Shown here in pieces: positions 17,969 to 26,535 of a DNA stretch of 64,000 nt; within the stretch, counting starts at the first letter, position 1, and the number at the start of each line of letters is the position of its first letter. The notes under the pieces are model-generated. The model did not search any database and was not told the DNA's origin. It worked only from the letters and a program-made list of their open reading frames with translations. Origin of the DNA: Spirosoma utsteinense (lineage in GTDB: Bacteria; Bacteroidota; Bacteroidia; Cytophagales; Spirosomataceae); the NCBI RefSeq assembly GCF_014282275.1, contig NZ_VFIA01000017.1:1-64000 (forward strand). Direction: 5' to 3'. A program made the translations under genes and the position numbers.

Positions 17969-18847
17969 TTGACAAACTCAATACATTCAGCCATATTCAG
18001 GAAAGTCGGAATAGCCGTTCCGACTTTCTTTTTGTTTCTCAGCATGACCCTGCCCCTTACGGCACAGCCACTGAACGACTCACTAACAACCTATTTGCAT
18101 CAGCTTCCGGCCGGTGCTAAAGTAAGTCTGGCCGTAGAATCACTGACTAACGACCGTATCACGTTTGCCTACCAGGCCGACAAACCGGTTCCTTCGGCCA
18201 GTGTTATCAAACTGCCCATCATGCTCGAAGTGATGGAGCAGGTCAAGGCCAACCAGCTCGATCTGGACGAGATTCATATTCTGACAGACGCCGAAAAAGT
18301 GGGGGGCGATGGTGTGCTGAAGACCTACTCCCACCGCAGTCGGGTTGCCTATCGGGACCTGCTTCGGCTGATGATGATCTATAGTGACAATACCGCTACC
18401 AACATTTTCATCAATGAACTTGGGATGGACACGATCAACCGGCGGATGCGGACGGTGGGCCTGAGCCAAAGCCAGCTAAACCGGGTGATGATGGATACGC
18501 TGGCCGTCCGGCAGGGACGCGAAAACTACGTAACAGCCCGTGAAATGAATGTTCTTCTGAGTAAGATCTATCGCAACGAGGTAGCAACGCCTGCCTTGTG
18601 TTCGCAAATGCTTACTATCCTGAAACAGAATGAGGACCGGGTTACCCTGCCGGGGCAGCTTCCTAAAGGGACAGTAATTGCACACAAAACCGGAACGCTG
18701 GCCTACGTTCGGGGCGACGTTGGCATTGTCTACGCGGCTAAACCGTTCCTGGCGTCTGTATTTGTAGAAGGTATTCCGACGTCCGATGCCGAACGAATCA
18801 TTGCTGAGATAGCGCTGATCTGTTATACTTATTTCTCACGCCCATGA
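17969..18847 (+). CDS. Class A beta-lactamase-like secreted serine hydrolase
   Basis: A 292-residue penicillin-recognising protein exported to the periplasm. Active-site motifs are S78-V-I-K81, S139-D-N141 and K-T-G in AHKTGTL. The class A Glu of the omega loop is not obvious: the region reads RQGRENYVTAREM, so true beta-lactamase activity is doubtful. The TTG at 17969 is chosen because it gives a full signal peptide (KVGIAVPTFFLFLS, cut near LTAQ). GTG codons in the upstream repeat are less likely, and the ATG at 18044 would remove the hydrophobic core. A terminator-like hairpin lies inside the signal-peptide region. The stop overlaps the next ATG by 4 bp. Confidence 0.8.
   Translation: MTNSIHSAIFRKVGIAVPTFFLFLSMTLPLTAQPLNDSLTTYLHQLPAGAKVSLAVESLTNDRITFAYQADKPVPSASVIKLPIMLEVMEQVKANQLDLDEIHILTDAEKVGGDGVLKTYSHRSRVAYRDLLRLMMIYSDNTATNIFINELGMDTINRRMRTVGLSQSQLNRVMMDTLAVRQGRENYVTAREMNVLLSKIYRNEVATPALCSQMLTILKQNEDRVTLPGQLPKGTVIAHKTGTLAYVRGDVGIVYAAKPFLASVFVEGIPTSDAERIIAEIALICYTYFSRP
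18001..18033 (+). terminator. Terminator-like hairpin within the beta-lactamase-like leader region
   Basis: A perfect 11-bp stem (18001-18011 with 18018-18028), a 6-nt loop, then TTTTT: all parts of an intrinsic terminator. It is about 200 bp after the VWA gene, which it may terminate, but it overlaps codons 11-22 of the next reading frame. It could act as an attenuator. Confidence 0.75.
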
Positions 18848-19560
18848 ACACCTTCGCAGACCGTGCTATTGCGTATTATAACACTCTCCAGGCCCCGGTT
18901 AACCTACCACTGGGTATTGGGATCATGAACCCCTACCAGTTGACCGATGTCCAGCAGATCGTTAGCCAGTTTTACTCAACCTTCTATAGCGACAACCGCC
19001 CCCGCGTGTTTGTGATGGGCATCAATCCCGGTCGGTTTGGAGCAGGCGTAACCGGCATTTCGTTCACCACACCCCAAAATCTCCGCCGGTACTGTGGCAT
19101 CGCCAACTCCCTTCGCGACACACCGGAACTGTCGAGCCGGTTTATCTATCAGGTGGTAGACGCTTTTGGTGGAGCGGGCGCATTCTATGGTAAGTTCTTT
19201 CTGACCTCGCTGTTTCCCCTGGCGCTGACCAAAGACGGCCCCAGGCGGGATGATGGTCGACCGGGAGGTCCCAAAAATTATAATTTTTATGACGACCGCG
19301 CTACCACCAATGCACTCTGGCCCGCCATAACGGAGACGGTTCGGAAGCAGACGAGTTTTGGTTATGACCGTCGGGTAGCCGTTTGTCTGGGCCGCAAGAA
19401 CGAAACCTACCTGCGTCGGCTGAACGAGCAGGTAGGCTTTTTCGACCGTATCGTTACCCTTGATCACCCACGCTACATTTTACAATATAAAGCGAAAGAC
19501 GTACCTGTTTACCTGGAACGGTATATCGCTACGTTTCACGAATGTGTGGAGACGGTATAA
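18844..19560 (+). CDS. SMUG2-like uracil-DNA glycosylase family protein (DUF4918)
   Basis: A 238-residue protein of the uracil-DNA glycosylase superfamily. The catalytic motif is GINPGRFGAGVTGISFT at 59-75, similar to motif 1 of SMUG-type enzymes, and the C-terminal motif is HPRYILQYK. This matches the SMUG2/DUF4918 group known in Bacteroidota, which excises uracil from DNA. Its ATG overlaps the stop of the beta-lactamase-like gene (ATGA), so the two are translationally coupled, although no functional link is known. It is cytosolic, with no signal peptide. Confidence 0.75.
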   Translation: MNTFADRAIAYYNTLQAPVNLPLGIGIMNPYQLTDVQQIVSQFYSTFYSDNRPRVFVMGINPGRFGAGVTGISFTTPQNLRRYCGIANSLRDTPELSSRFIYQVVDAFGGAGAFYGKFFLTSLFPLALTKDGPRRDDGRPGGPKNYNFYDDRATTNALWPAITETVRKQTSFGYDRRVAVCLGRKNETYLRRLNEQVGFFDRIVTLDHPRYILQYKAKDVPVYLERYIATFHECVETV

Positions 19561-19608
19561 GAGAATCAGCGTTGCGGTTTCAGGAGCCGGGGCCGGTACT
19601 CCCAACGG

Positions 19609-20118
19609 CTACAAGCGTTTCAGTTCCATAGTATACCCCTGCTTAAAGGGTTTGCCAGTGGCATCTATATCGTCCTCCTGCCAGGCCAGCTGCATATTGG
19701 CACCGGAGAAGGAGACGTCATACGTAGTCGTTGTCTGATCGCTGTCGGTAATGGTCAGCTTTGTTCCACTCGACACCCATTTACTATTGCTATCTATACC
19801 GGTAGCATTTGCAATATCGTCACTATTCGACTGGCATGAAGCCGGAGAATCTGTACTGACAACACCCCCACTTTTGAACGAAACAGTAATGTCGGACAAG
19901 CAGGTCGTACCAATCAATAGCGAGTATACGGGTAACAAGTCCTCAAATCCCTGCACCTTGGGATTTACTTTTAGCGCACTCACTTTATAATTACCTTCGA
20001 TAGAGGTAGCCGTTGGTGTGACTGTTTCACCAGCGTCTTTTTTACAACTACCAAACCAGAGTGGCATTGCCATAACCAGCATCCAGGCCATCGGGCGCTC
20101 TGAAATCAAATTTTTCAT
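19609..20118 (-). CDS. Lipocalin-like lipoprotein
   Basis: A 169-residue lipoprotein. The start at MKNLISER gives a signal with lipobox FGSC (C25); an in-frame ATG 12 codons upstream is less likely. The mature part is beta-rich (SIEGNYKVSALKVNP, SDITVSFKSGGVV, TKLTITDSDQTT), as in Bacteroidota lipocalin-like lipoproteins. No catalytic residue is visible and the function is unknown. It is divergent from the YbjQ gene. Confidence 0.75.
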   Translation of the reverse strand: MKNLISERPMAWMLVMAMPLWFGSCKKDAGETVTPTATSIEGNYKVSALKVNPKVQGFEDLLPVYSLLIGTTCLSDITVSFKSGGVVSTDSPASCQSNSDDIANATGIDSNSKWVSSGTKLTITDSDQTTTTYDVSFSGANMQLAWQEDDIDATGKPFKQGYTMELKRL

Positions 20119-20460
20119 GGTATACATTTTTAAACAGGTGGAATCCTGGAGCAAAATTGTAGATAAACAGAAGTGGCCTGGCTTCTTTTTGAGTCAACGG
20201 TTGAGCTACTGCATAAACGGCTCTGACAGGGTCAGCCAGACCCGTTTAGTCTACCCATTTTCAAGGTCGATGGCTATTATGCAATCAATTGATAAATTCG
20301 AATAAGCCGTTTGCCCCCTGTAGATGACCATTAATCTGGCAAAACGGGCCGATTGTACGGCTTTATCGCCATAAAATAGTAGCCTTGTATCTGGTCCCGG
20401 CCAACTGCCTAACTTTGCGGCCGCACTAGTAGACTATTCGCAACCTTTTAACCTACGCAA
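20119..20460. promoter_or_regulatory. Divergent intergenic region with YbjQ -7 element
   Basis: These 342 bases separate the lipoprotein (minus) and YbjQ (plus) genes. TAACTTTG (20410-20417) is a full -7 match for YbjQ, with a 43-nt leader. On the minus strand CAATTTTG (20159-20152) is a one-mismatch -7 candidate for the lipoprotein, 34 bp before its ATG. Nothing else was recognised. Confidence 0.6.
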
Positions 20461-20781
20461 ATGCTTGTTACGACTACTCCTAACATCGAGGGCAAACGTA
20501 TTACCAATTACATCGGTCTGGTCAACGGCGAGGCTATTATCGGCGCAAACCTCGTCAAAGATTTTTTCGCCAACATTACAGATGTGGTAGGTGGCCGATC
20601 GGGGGCCTACGAACAGGGCTTGCGGGAAGCCAAAAGCATTGCCATTAAGGAAATGATCGACCAGGCAACCCGACTGGGTGCCAACGCGATTGTTGGTGTT
20701 GACCTCGATTATCAGACTATCGGCGGCAGCGGCTCCATGCTCATGGTCAGTGCCAATGGTACAGCCGTCATTATCGAGTAA
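20461..20781 (+). CDS. YbjQ/UPF0145 family protein
   Basis: A 106-residue small cytosolic protein. It shows the family pattern: [20 protein letters not shown], then [14 protein letters not shown] and [16 protein letters not shown]. The fold is described as a putative heavy-metal-binding domain, and family members form pentamers; the cellular role is unknown. It is convergent with pyrF, with only 4 bp between the stop codons and no room for a separate terminator. Confidence 0.92.
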   Translation: MLVTTTPNIEGKRITNYIGLVNGEAIIGANLVKDFFANITDVVGGRSGAYEQGLREAKSIAIKEMIDQATRLGANAIVGVDLDYQTIGGSGSMLMVSANGTAVIIE

Positions 20782-20785
20782 CCTA

Positions 20786-21670
20786 TTACACGCGCTCAGC
20801 CAGGTAAAGGGCCATCTCCTTCTGGAGCGTCTGAGCTTCTGTTCGGGCCTGAGCGGCAAAATCCAGCCCATCGGATGCATACAGGATACTACGCGACGCG
20901 TTGACCAGCAGGCCGCCCGCCTTTGTCAGCCCCCGGCGCGACACCTCGGCCAGCGAGCCCCCCTGTGCTCCTACACCGGGTACGAGCAGGAAATGGTCGG
21001 GAGCCAGTTCGCGGATTCGGCTCAACTCACTGGTTTGCGTGGCACCTACCACAAACATCATCCGATCTGGCCCAGCCCAGGTCTGAGCGGTTTTTATTAC
21101 CGTCTGATATAACTGGTCCATGGCTACGTTCTCCGACATGTAATCGCCCCCTCCTCCGGCCATACCACCATCTAACTGGCTGGTGGTAACCAGTCGCTGA
21201 AAATCAGCGCTGCCGGGATTTGACGTCAAAGCCAGTAAAATCACCCACTTGCCTTCATAGTCCAGAAACGGCATCACCGAATCCCGGCCCATATAAGGCG
21301 CTACCGTAATCGAATCGAAATTCAGACCGGCAGCCTGCGGCTCAAAAAAAGTGCGGGCGTAGAGGCCCGATGTATTGCCGATATCACCTCGTTTGGCGTC
21401 GGCAATGGTAAAACAATCGGCCGGTATATACTCCAGCGTTCGCTGCAGGCTTTCCCAGCCTCGTGGTCCCTGAGCCTCGTAGAACGCAATGTTAGGTTTA
21501 TAGGATACGGCAAAATCGGCGGTGGCGTCAATAATGGCCTTGTTAAAGGCAAATACCGGATCTGGTTCGGTCAGTAAATGGTGAGGTAATTTTCGCAGAT
21601 CGGTGTCTAAACCCACACAGAGGTATGACTGTTTCCGTAAAATTTGTTCGCTAAGGTCTGTATAGGTCAT
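20786..21670 (-). CDS. pyrF: Orotidine 5'-phosphate decarboxylase, type 2
   Basis: A 294-residue TIM-barrel enzyme making UMP from OMP, the last step of de novo UMP synthesis. The catalytic motif [10 protein letters not shown] is present, and the early CVGLDTD and [10 protein letters not shown] fit the longer type 2 subfamily. The start at MTYTDLSEQ is preferred; an ATG six codons upstream (21688) is possible. Its promoter overlaps that of the divergent rfbC. It ends 4 bp from the YbjQ stop. Confidence 0.95.
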   Translation of the reverse strand: MTYTDLSEQILRKQSYLCVGLDTDLRKLPHHLLTEPDPVFAFNKAIIDATADFAVSYKPNIAFYEAQGPRGWESLQRTLEYIPADCFTIADAKRGDIGNTSGLYARTFFEPQAAGLNFDSITVAPYMGRDSVMPFLDYEGKWVILLALTSNPGSADFQRLVTTSQLDGGMAGGGGDYMSENVAMDQLYQTVIKTAQTWAGPDRMMFVVGATQTSELSRIRELAPDHFLLVPGVGAQGGSLAEVSRRGLTKAGGLLVNASRSILYASDGLDFAAQARTEAQTLQKEMALYLAERV

Positions 21671-21706
21671 GCCCAATCGGCGAGCCACAGGCTAAAATGG
21701 TCCGGC

Positions 21707-21743
21707 CAAAAGTACGAACTACGCTATCAGTTTCATAAATTTG
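21707..21743. promoter_or_regulatory. Overlapping divergent promoters of pyrF and rfbC
   Basis: For pyrF (minus): TATG (21737-21734), exactly 19 bp, TACTTTTG (21714-21707). For rfbC (plus): TAAATTTG (21736-21743), full -7 match, with no clear -33 box. The pyrF -33 and rfbC -7 share bases 21736-21737, so the two promoters should exclude each other. Confidence 0.65.
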
Positions 21744-21783
21744 CCACCAAAGTCTACTGACATCTTATTTAAAAGCAGTACGT

Positions 21784-22329
21784 ATGCAAGTTCGGGAAAC
21801 GGCCATTGAAGGGCTGATTGAGTTAATTCCACGCGTGTTTGACGATGAACGCGGCTATTTTTTCGAGTCGTATAATAAATCGCTTTTTACATCGCTGGGC
21901 CTGCCAATGGATTTTGTGCAGGATAACCAATCGTTCTCGGTAAAAGGCGTACTACGCGGGCTACACCTACAGAACGAACCCTTTGCCCAGGGTAAGCTCG
22001 TACGGGTCATAACGGGTCAGGTGCTGGATGTAGCTGTCGATTTACGCCCCAATTCGCCTACCTTTGGTCGTTACGAGACGTTTTTGCTGGATGCCAAACT
22101 GGCAAATATGGCTTATATTCCCGAAGGGTTCGGGCATGGATTTGTGGCACTCGAAGACAGTGTGTTCAGTTACAAATGCACCAACGTATATAACAAACAG
22201 GCAGAATCAGGTATTCTCTGGAACGACCCTGATCTGAATATCGACTGGGGCATCAGCAATCCCATCGTGTCGGAGAAAGACCAGGAGTTGAAATCGCTGC
22301 GCGACATATATCCGCACGCGGTCGTTTAA
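21784..22329 (+). CDS. rfbC: dTDP-4-dehydrorhamnose 3,5-epimerase
   Basis: A 181-residue cupin-type epimerase of dTDP-rhamnose synthesis. Seen: FFESYNKSLF, DNQSFSVKGVLRGLHLQ with catalytic H61, QGKLVRVITGQVLDVAVDLR, and PEGFGHGFVAL. The size is right for RfbC. The other rfb genes (A, B, D) are not adjacent, so it is a solitary copy for surface polysaccharide precursors. Confidence 0.94.
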   Translation: MQVRETAIEGLIELIPRVFDDERGYFFESYNKSLFTSLGLPMDFVQDNQSFSVKGVLRGLHLQNEPFAQGKLVRVITGQVLDVAVDLRPNSPTFGRYETFLLDAKLANMAYIPEGFGHGFVALEDSVFSYKCTNVYNKQAESGILWNDPDLNIDWGISNPIVSEKDQELKSLRDIYPHAVV

Positions 22330-22339
22330 GGTGCCAACA

Positions 22340-22389
22340 GGATGTAGGGTATATACGGGATGATTATTCACCCGGTATACGCTGCATCC
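22340..22389. terminator. Imperfect hairpin between convergent rfbC and the DJ-1-like gene
   Basis: GGATGTAGGGTATATACGGG (22340-22359) pairs imperfectly with the segment 22371-22389. It fills almost the whole gap between the two convergent stops and probably serves as the terminator. Confidence 0.45.
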
Positions 22390-22390
22390 T

Positions 22391-23083
22391 TTACTTTTCA
22401 TACATTTCTTCCATCACCTTACGGCCTACTTTTCGCGCTGATAGCGGGTTTTGGCCTGTGACCAGCCGTTCATCCACTTCTATATACGGTAGAAAAGGAA
22501 TAAACCCTTTGCTGTACAGGGCATTTTTCTGCCGCAACGCATCTTCGAGCAAAAAAGGAACCTCGTCATTCAAGCGAACGAGCTTTTCCTCGATGTTCGA
22601 GAATCCTGTTATCTGCCGATTACCGATCAGTGGCGACCCATCGGACAATTTAACGTTCAGCAACCCGCTGACGCCGTGGCAAACAGCCGACACCATACCC
22701 CCGTTTTCATAGATCTGACGTGTGATACTCTGCAACGTCAGGTTATCCGGGAAATCCCACATGGTGCCGTGCCCACCCGTAAAATAAATGATCTGATAGT
22801 CAGCTGGATTTACTTCATCCAGTTTCAGTGAATGGTCCAATTTCTGGCGAAATGTAGGATCGTTATACCACTTCTCATTGACCGTATCGCGCCGGTCAAC
22901 GCTACGTTCGTCAATAGGAACCGGGCCACCTTTAGGGCTGGCAATGTCGTAAGGCAGGTTTCTGTCGGCCAGCTCGTCGTAGAAATGAGTAGCCTCACTT
23001 AGCCACAAACCCGTTTTTTGTGGCCTGGTTGGGTAATCAGTATGATTCGTACAAACGATGAGTGCGCGATAGATTGGATCCAT
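22391..23083 (-). CDS. DJ-1/PfpI superfamily protein, Hsp31-like
   Basis: A 230-residue class I glutamine amidotransferase-like protein. The nucleophile elbow is AVCHGVSG (C135-H136), with E30 in LSEATHF as the partner acid and GGHGTMWDF for the oxyanion region. This is the Hsp31/YhbO-type arrangement, where relatives act as glyoxalase III or protein deglycase and chaperone. It is cytosolic, without a signal peptide. No operon partner is evident. Confidence 0.85.
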   Translation of the reverse strand: MDPIYRALIVCTNHTDYPTRPQKTGLWLSEATHFYDELADRNLPYDIASPKGGPVPIDERSVDRRDTVNEKWYNDPTFRQKLDHSLKLDEVNPADYQIIYFTGGHGTMWDFPDNLTLQSITRQIYENGGMVSAVCHGVSGLLNVKLSDGSPLIGNRQITGFSNIEEKLVRLNDEVPFLLEDALRQKNALYSKGFIPFLPYIEVDERLVTGQNPLSARKVGRKVMEEMYEK

Positions 23084-23183
23084 TCTGAGTAAACTATTGA
23101 CGACCGATTAATGAACTTCGACTGTAAACAAACAGTAACCACCTACTATTCAACTGCCAATATTCAGCATTCGTTTTTACTTT

Positions 23184-24692
23184 TCAAATCTTCCGTGTCG
23201 AAACTGGCCCAACTTCCAGGTTCAGCACACCACGCGGACATACGGCCGAACAGATACCGCAACCTACGCAGGACGACCGAACAATGTCCTGGCCGCGCTG
23301 AGCATAAGCCCGTACGTCGATCCCCATCTCGCAATAAGCCGAACAGTTACCGCAGGAGATACACTGTCCTCCATTGGTTGTAATCCGAAAACGGGAACGG
23401 AACCGCTGCACCAGCCCCAGGTAAGCCGCCAGCGGACATCCAAACCGACACCAGACCCGGTTTCCCATAACGGGATAAAAGCCGGTACCCACCACCCCGG
23501 CGAAGATAGACCCCACGTAAAAACCATAGGTGGAACGGATAGCGTAACTATCCAGGAAACCCAGCACGGTACCCTGCCCGCTGAAATAGGTGTAGAGCAC
23601 CAGCCCCGTCATCACCACCGCAAACACCAGTACGCCGTGAACAATGACGCGTTCAAATTTCCACGCTTTCAGGCTCTTATCTGACAGGTGGCGGTAGGGA
23701 TCGCCCAAGGTTTCGGCCAGCCCACCGCAACCGCATACCCAGGAACAGTACCAGCGTTTTCCGAAGAAATAGGTCAGCACCGGCACCGCTATCAACGACA
23801 GGGCAATACCCCAGACGAGCATAAAAATACCCAGCGAACCAGCCTGTAACTTTTCGTTGATCTTATAATCGAAAAAGAAAGTATAATCGAGCGGCCAGAT
23901 ATTTTTCAGGTCCTGATACGGCTGGTTAAGGCGCTGCATGATCTCCGGGATCAGGAACGCAAAGGACACCTGAAAAAACATGACCGATATCGTCCGTAGT
24001 TGCTGATACCGGCTGTGGCGGTAGTTGATCAGCATCCGAACACCCATTACCAAAATAACAAGGGTATATAAAAATCCGTACAGGAACCAACGGCTGGCGT
24101 GGCCAGCATTGAGAGCCCGGCTGATGGGGTCTACCAGCAGTACCCAGTTGGTCATGTATTCGGGGTAAAAATAGAGCGCGATGTAAAACCCGACCAGAAA
24201 CAGACCGAATGCGATTCCGATCCAGCCCCGGTTGGTAGCCGGATGGCGGTACTGAAAATTATTCTTTATACCGGGAAGTCGTTTGAGCCCGGCCATTGAA
24301 TAGAGTAGCCCACCAGCGGCCGCCATACCCATACTTAGCCAGAACCAAAGCCACGAATGACCCGCCCCGGTGAGCATACCCAGGGAAGATGTTTTGGTGA
24401 TATCGAACACATAGTCATCGTTGATCACCTTATCCCAGGCCTTTTGAGCCCGCCACTCGTCGTTATACCGATTGACAGCCCCACGGAAATCGCGAACAAA
24501 AGCGATATTACTGTCATACATTTTATTGAGCATGAACGCCGTTCGATCATGAATAATAGCCCGGTGTTCGGGCTTGACCACGTTATCGATACCGGAGCTG
24601 GTCAGTTGAAACTGGCCCAGCGTCAGCGTAAAGATCCAGATGGCAAATCCGGCCGTGAACAGCGTAAGTCCCAGTCGTTGCAAGGCGAGCAT
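23184..24692 (-). CDS. NapH/NosR-like membrane 4Fe-4S polyferredoxin
   Basis: A 502-residue polytopic membrane protein. An N-terminal helix is followed by a soluble loop at about 30-105, then about eight further helices. Cysteine sites in the membrane core are RWYCSWVCGCGG and WCRFGCPL, and the C-terminus carries two ferredoxin clusters, CISCGNCSAYCEMG and CVGCGICSAVCPRG. The layout resembles NapH, NosR and CcoG, which pass electrons across the membrane, but the redox partner is not nearby. The family label is sure; the pathway is unknown. Confidence 0.82.
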   Translation of the reverse strand: MLALQRLGLTLFTAGFAIWIFTLTLGQFQLTSSGIDNVVKPEHRAIIHDRTAFMLNKMYDSNIAFVRDFRGAVNRYNDEWRAQKAWDKVINDDYVFDITKTSSLGMLTGAGHSWLWFWLSMGMAAAGGLLYSMAGLKRLPGIKNNFQYRHPATNRGWIGIAFGLFLVGFYIALYFYPEYMTNWVLLVDPISRALNAGHASRWFLYGFLYTLVILVMGVRMLINYRHSRYQQLRTISVMFFQVSFAFLIPEIMQRLNQPYQDLKNIWPLDYTFFFDYKINEKLQAGSLGIFMLVWGIALSLIAVPVLTYFFGKRWYCSWVCGCGGLAETLGDPYRHLSDKSLKAWKFERVIVHGVLVFAVVMTGLVLYTYFSGQGTVLGFLDSYAIRSTYGFYVGSIFAGVVGTGFYPVMGNRVWCRFGCPLAAYLGLVQRFRSRFRITTNGGQCISCGNCSAYCEMGIDVRAYAQRGQDIVRSSCVGCGICSAVCPRGVLNLEVGPVSTRKI

Positions 24693-24742
24693 AACGAAGT
24701 TTATTAATAGAATCGAAAGGTAAGGAATCCGGCATAGATACG

Positions 24743-24894
24743 CTGTCGGTTGGCCGACAGATTTCCTTTAATGGCCATTAAACCCTGATTGCACTATTCT
24801 GATCTAATCATTGGCATACAGATCGTAAGGCAAATTAAAGTTTTGCAATATCATGATTATGCAGAATCATTTATGTGTCATTTCAGTACATTTG
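24743..24894. promoter_or_regulatory. Palindromes and -7 element upstream of the 24921 gene
   Basis: The divergent region holds a 7-bp hairpin (24743-24760), a perfect 16-bp palindrome TTTAATGGCCATTAAA (24767-24782), an inverted repeat ATGATT-N6-AATCAT (24853-24870) and a full -7 match TACATTTG (24887-24894). The inverted repeat covers the expected -33 position (24864-24867), so it is a candidate operator. Confidence 0.5.
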
Positions 24895-24920
24895 TTTTAA
24901 ACCGTATCGTACTACATCCT

Positions 24921-25316
24921 ATGAGAACTATCAGTTATGAATCGCTTCGGGCCGAACATGCCTGGATGATTGTTTCGGATCAGCTTCAACAGCGCAACAA
25001 CATGCTCGCTAAAGGCATATCGCATATGGAGCGCAGTCCTGCCGAATTACCAATGGCCAGCCGCCTGATGATGCTGCGCTATCACCTTAAAATGAGCCTG
25101 CGCCAGCTAACGCAGGAAGCCCGTCAACAGCCCCGTTCGGCCGCCGATGCTGAGCGCCTGCACCAGCAATGGCTGCATGTTCATCAGCTGTTCTTTCTGC
25201 TACGCCAGATCGACACGGAGCTTGGACGGGCAGCGGGCGAAAATGATACGCTTCGGTCGTGGGTGTCGTCACTGGAAGGGCGGGTATACCGGTCAGCGCT
25301 GGTACATTTGAACTAA
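24921..25316 (+). CDS. Hypothetical helical protein
   Basis: A 131-residue protein not recognised. It is strongly helical and rich in Leu, Arg, Gln and Met, with likely amphipathic helices (LRAEHAWMIVSDQLQQRN; LHQQWLHVHQLFFLLRQI). There is no signal peptide or cofactor motif. The start at MRTISYES follows the -7 element at 24887 by 26 bp; an upstream in-frame ATG at 24789 would lie before the promoter and is rejected. It ends before a long hairpin. Confidence 0.65.
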   Translation: MRTISYESLRAEHAWMIVSDQLQQRNNMLAKGISHMERSPAELPMASRLMMLRYHLKMSLRQLTQEARQQPRSAADAERLHQQWLHVHQLFFLLRQIDTELGRAAGENDTLRSWVSSLEGRVYRSALVHLN

Positions 25317-25343
25317 CCCCATCTCTGACTTCTTTCTAAACAG

Positions 25344-25378
25344 GAATGCCCGAAACTGACTGTCAGTTTCGGGCATTC
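25344..25378. terminator. Perfect 16-bp hairpin between convergent genes
   Basis: Arms 25344-25359 and 25363-25378 pair without mismatch around a 3-nt loop. There is no U tract on either side, but the place between convergent genes supports a bidirectional terminator. Confidence 0.7.
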
Positions 25379-25425
25379 TGACGTTAAGGGCAGTAGGTGG
25401 CTGTTTGCTTTAGTTATCCCTCAAC

Positions 25426-26463
25426 TTAACGACCGAATGTACTTGCCCGTTCGGCAATCGTCTTGTCGGTAAGGTTACCCGAAGCCACCACGACCCGATA
25501 TCGGAATATTACCGAACTACCCGCTGGTAAGGTGTAATTCATGGCGGGTTCTTTCCCGTTGGAAAAGATAGAGGGGGCCATCGGATTAGCGGCATACAAA
25601 CCATATCCGCGGGCATGCCAGTAGGTAGGGTAACCGATATTCTTGGCATGGTCGAGCATAACGACCGAAACAGCCTCGCCATGTATCGTTCCGGTCAGGT
25701 TAACCCATTTAGCCCGTGTGCCCCAAACGGCGTCGCCCACTACACCCTCGCTACTTACATAGCGGCCGGTTACGCCTTCGTTGTTCAACACCGGAACGGC
25801 CGTAGCCACGCCTTTAGCATCCGTAAATACCTCCGGCTTCGTCGATGGGTGTTCGAGTTCGCGGGCAACGCGAAGGGCAATCATTCCTTCTTTGTTGTCC
25901 TTAAACGAAACAGCCTTGTCCAGCGCCTTCAAAGTGATAATCCGGTCGATGGTCCGCTCGTTAGCCCGGGCACCAAACACGTATTGTGTGGTTTCCTGCA
26001 GCATCGCTTTACCATCTTTATCGAGCCAGTCGGCCGTAACGGTCAACTCAGCCTGGCCGTTGCCGTTTTTCATTGATTTCACACCTGTGTGCACTATAGT
26101 GCCGAAAGGTCCTTTGTGCTCCGGGCCAACTTCAGTTGAGTTATTCCAGAAATCATGTCCGTTTACATCGCCGTAGTTAAACCACAGGCCAACGTGGTGC
26201 GGATGGTCGATACGCTCACCGGGCCGGGGGTCGAGCGGCCAGCCCCGGGTGATAGGATTTCCACCCGCCGACAGAATTGGGTAGAGCACCGGCTTTTTCA
26301 GGACGGTTGGGCCGGGGTAGATATAGGCCGTAAACGGTTTACCATCGACGGTAACGGTCACTGTTTTGGCAGCCTCGTTGTGTGTAAGTTGAATACGGTT
26401 CTTAGCGACCTGGCCAGTGGATAGATGCGCTGTCAGAAACAAAGCGAGTACGAGTCGAAACAT
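25426..26463 (-). CDS. Secreted DUF6807 (PmoA family) protein
   Basis: A 345-residue exported protein. The start at MFRLVLALFLTAHL gives a signal peptide (cut near STGQ); an ATG 11 codons upstream adds a hydrophilic stretch. The conserved features are KPVLYPILSAGG, PRPGERIDHPHHVGLWFNYGDVNG (quoted in part: DHPHHVGLWFNYG) and the C-terminal YPTYWHARGYGL. The family is common in Bacteroidota, often in glycoside-use regions, with a galactose mutarotase-like fold; no enzymatic activity is established. It is downstream of a membrane protein gene in the same direction. Confidence 0.82.
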   Translation of the reverse strand: MFRLVLALFLTAHLSTGQVAKNRIQLTHNEAAKTVTVTVDGKPFTAYIYPGPTVLKKPVLYPILSAGGNPITRGWPLDPRPGERIDHPHHVGLWFNYGDVNGHDFWNNSTEVGPEHKGPFGTIVHTGVKSMKNGNGQAELTVTADWLDKDGKAMLQETTQYVFGARANERTIDRIITLKALDKAVSFKDNKEGMIALRVARELEHPSTKPEVFTDAKGVATAVPVLNNEGVTGRYVSSEGVVGDAVWGTRAKWVNLTGTIHGEAVSVVMLDHAKNIGYPTYWHARGYGLYAANPMAPSIFSNGKEPAMNYTLPAGSSVIFRYRVVVASGNLTDKTIAERASTFGR

Positions 26464-26535
26464 GGGACGAAGATTGAGTGATATCTGCAAGCCCAAAGCA
26501 ATAAAGCTTCCTGTTTTTACCCACTACCGGCCGAA

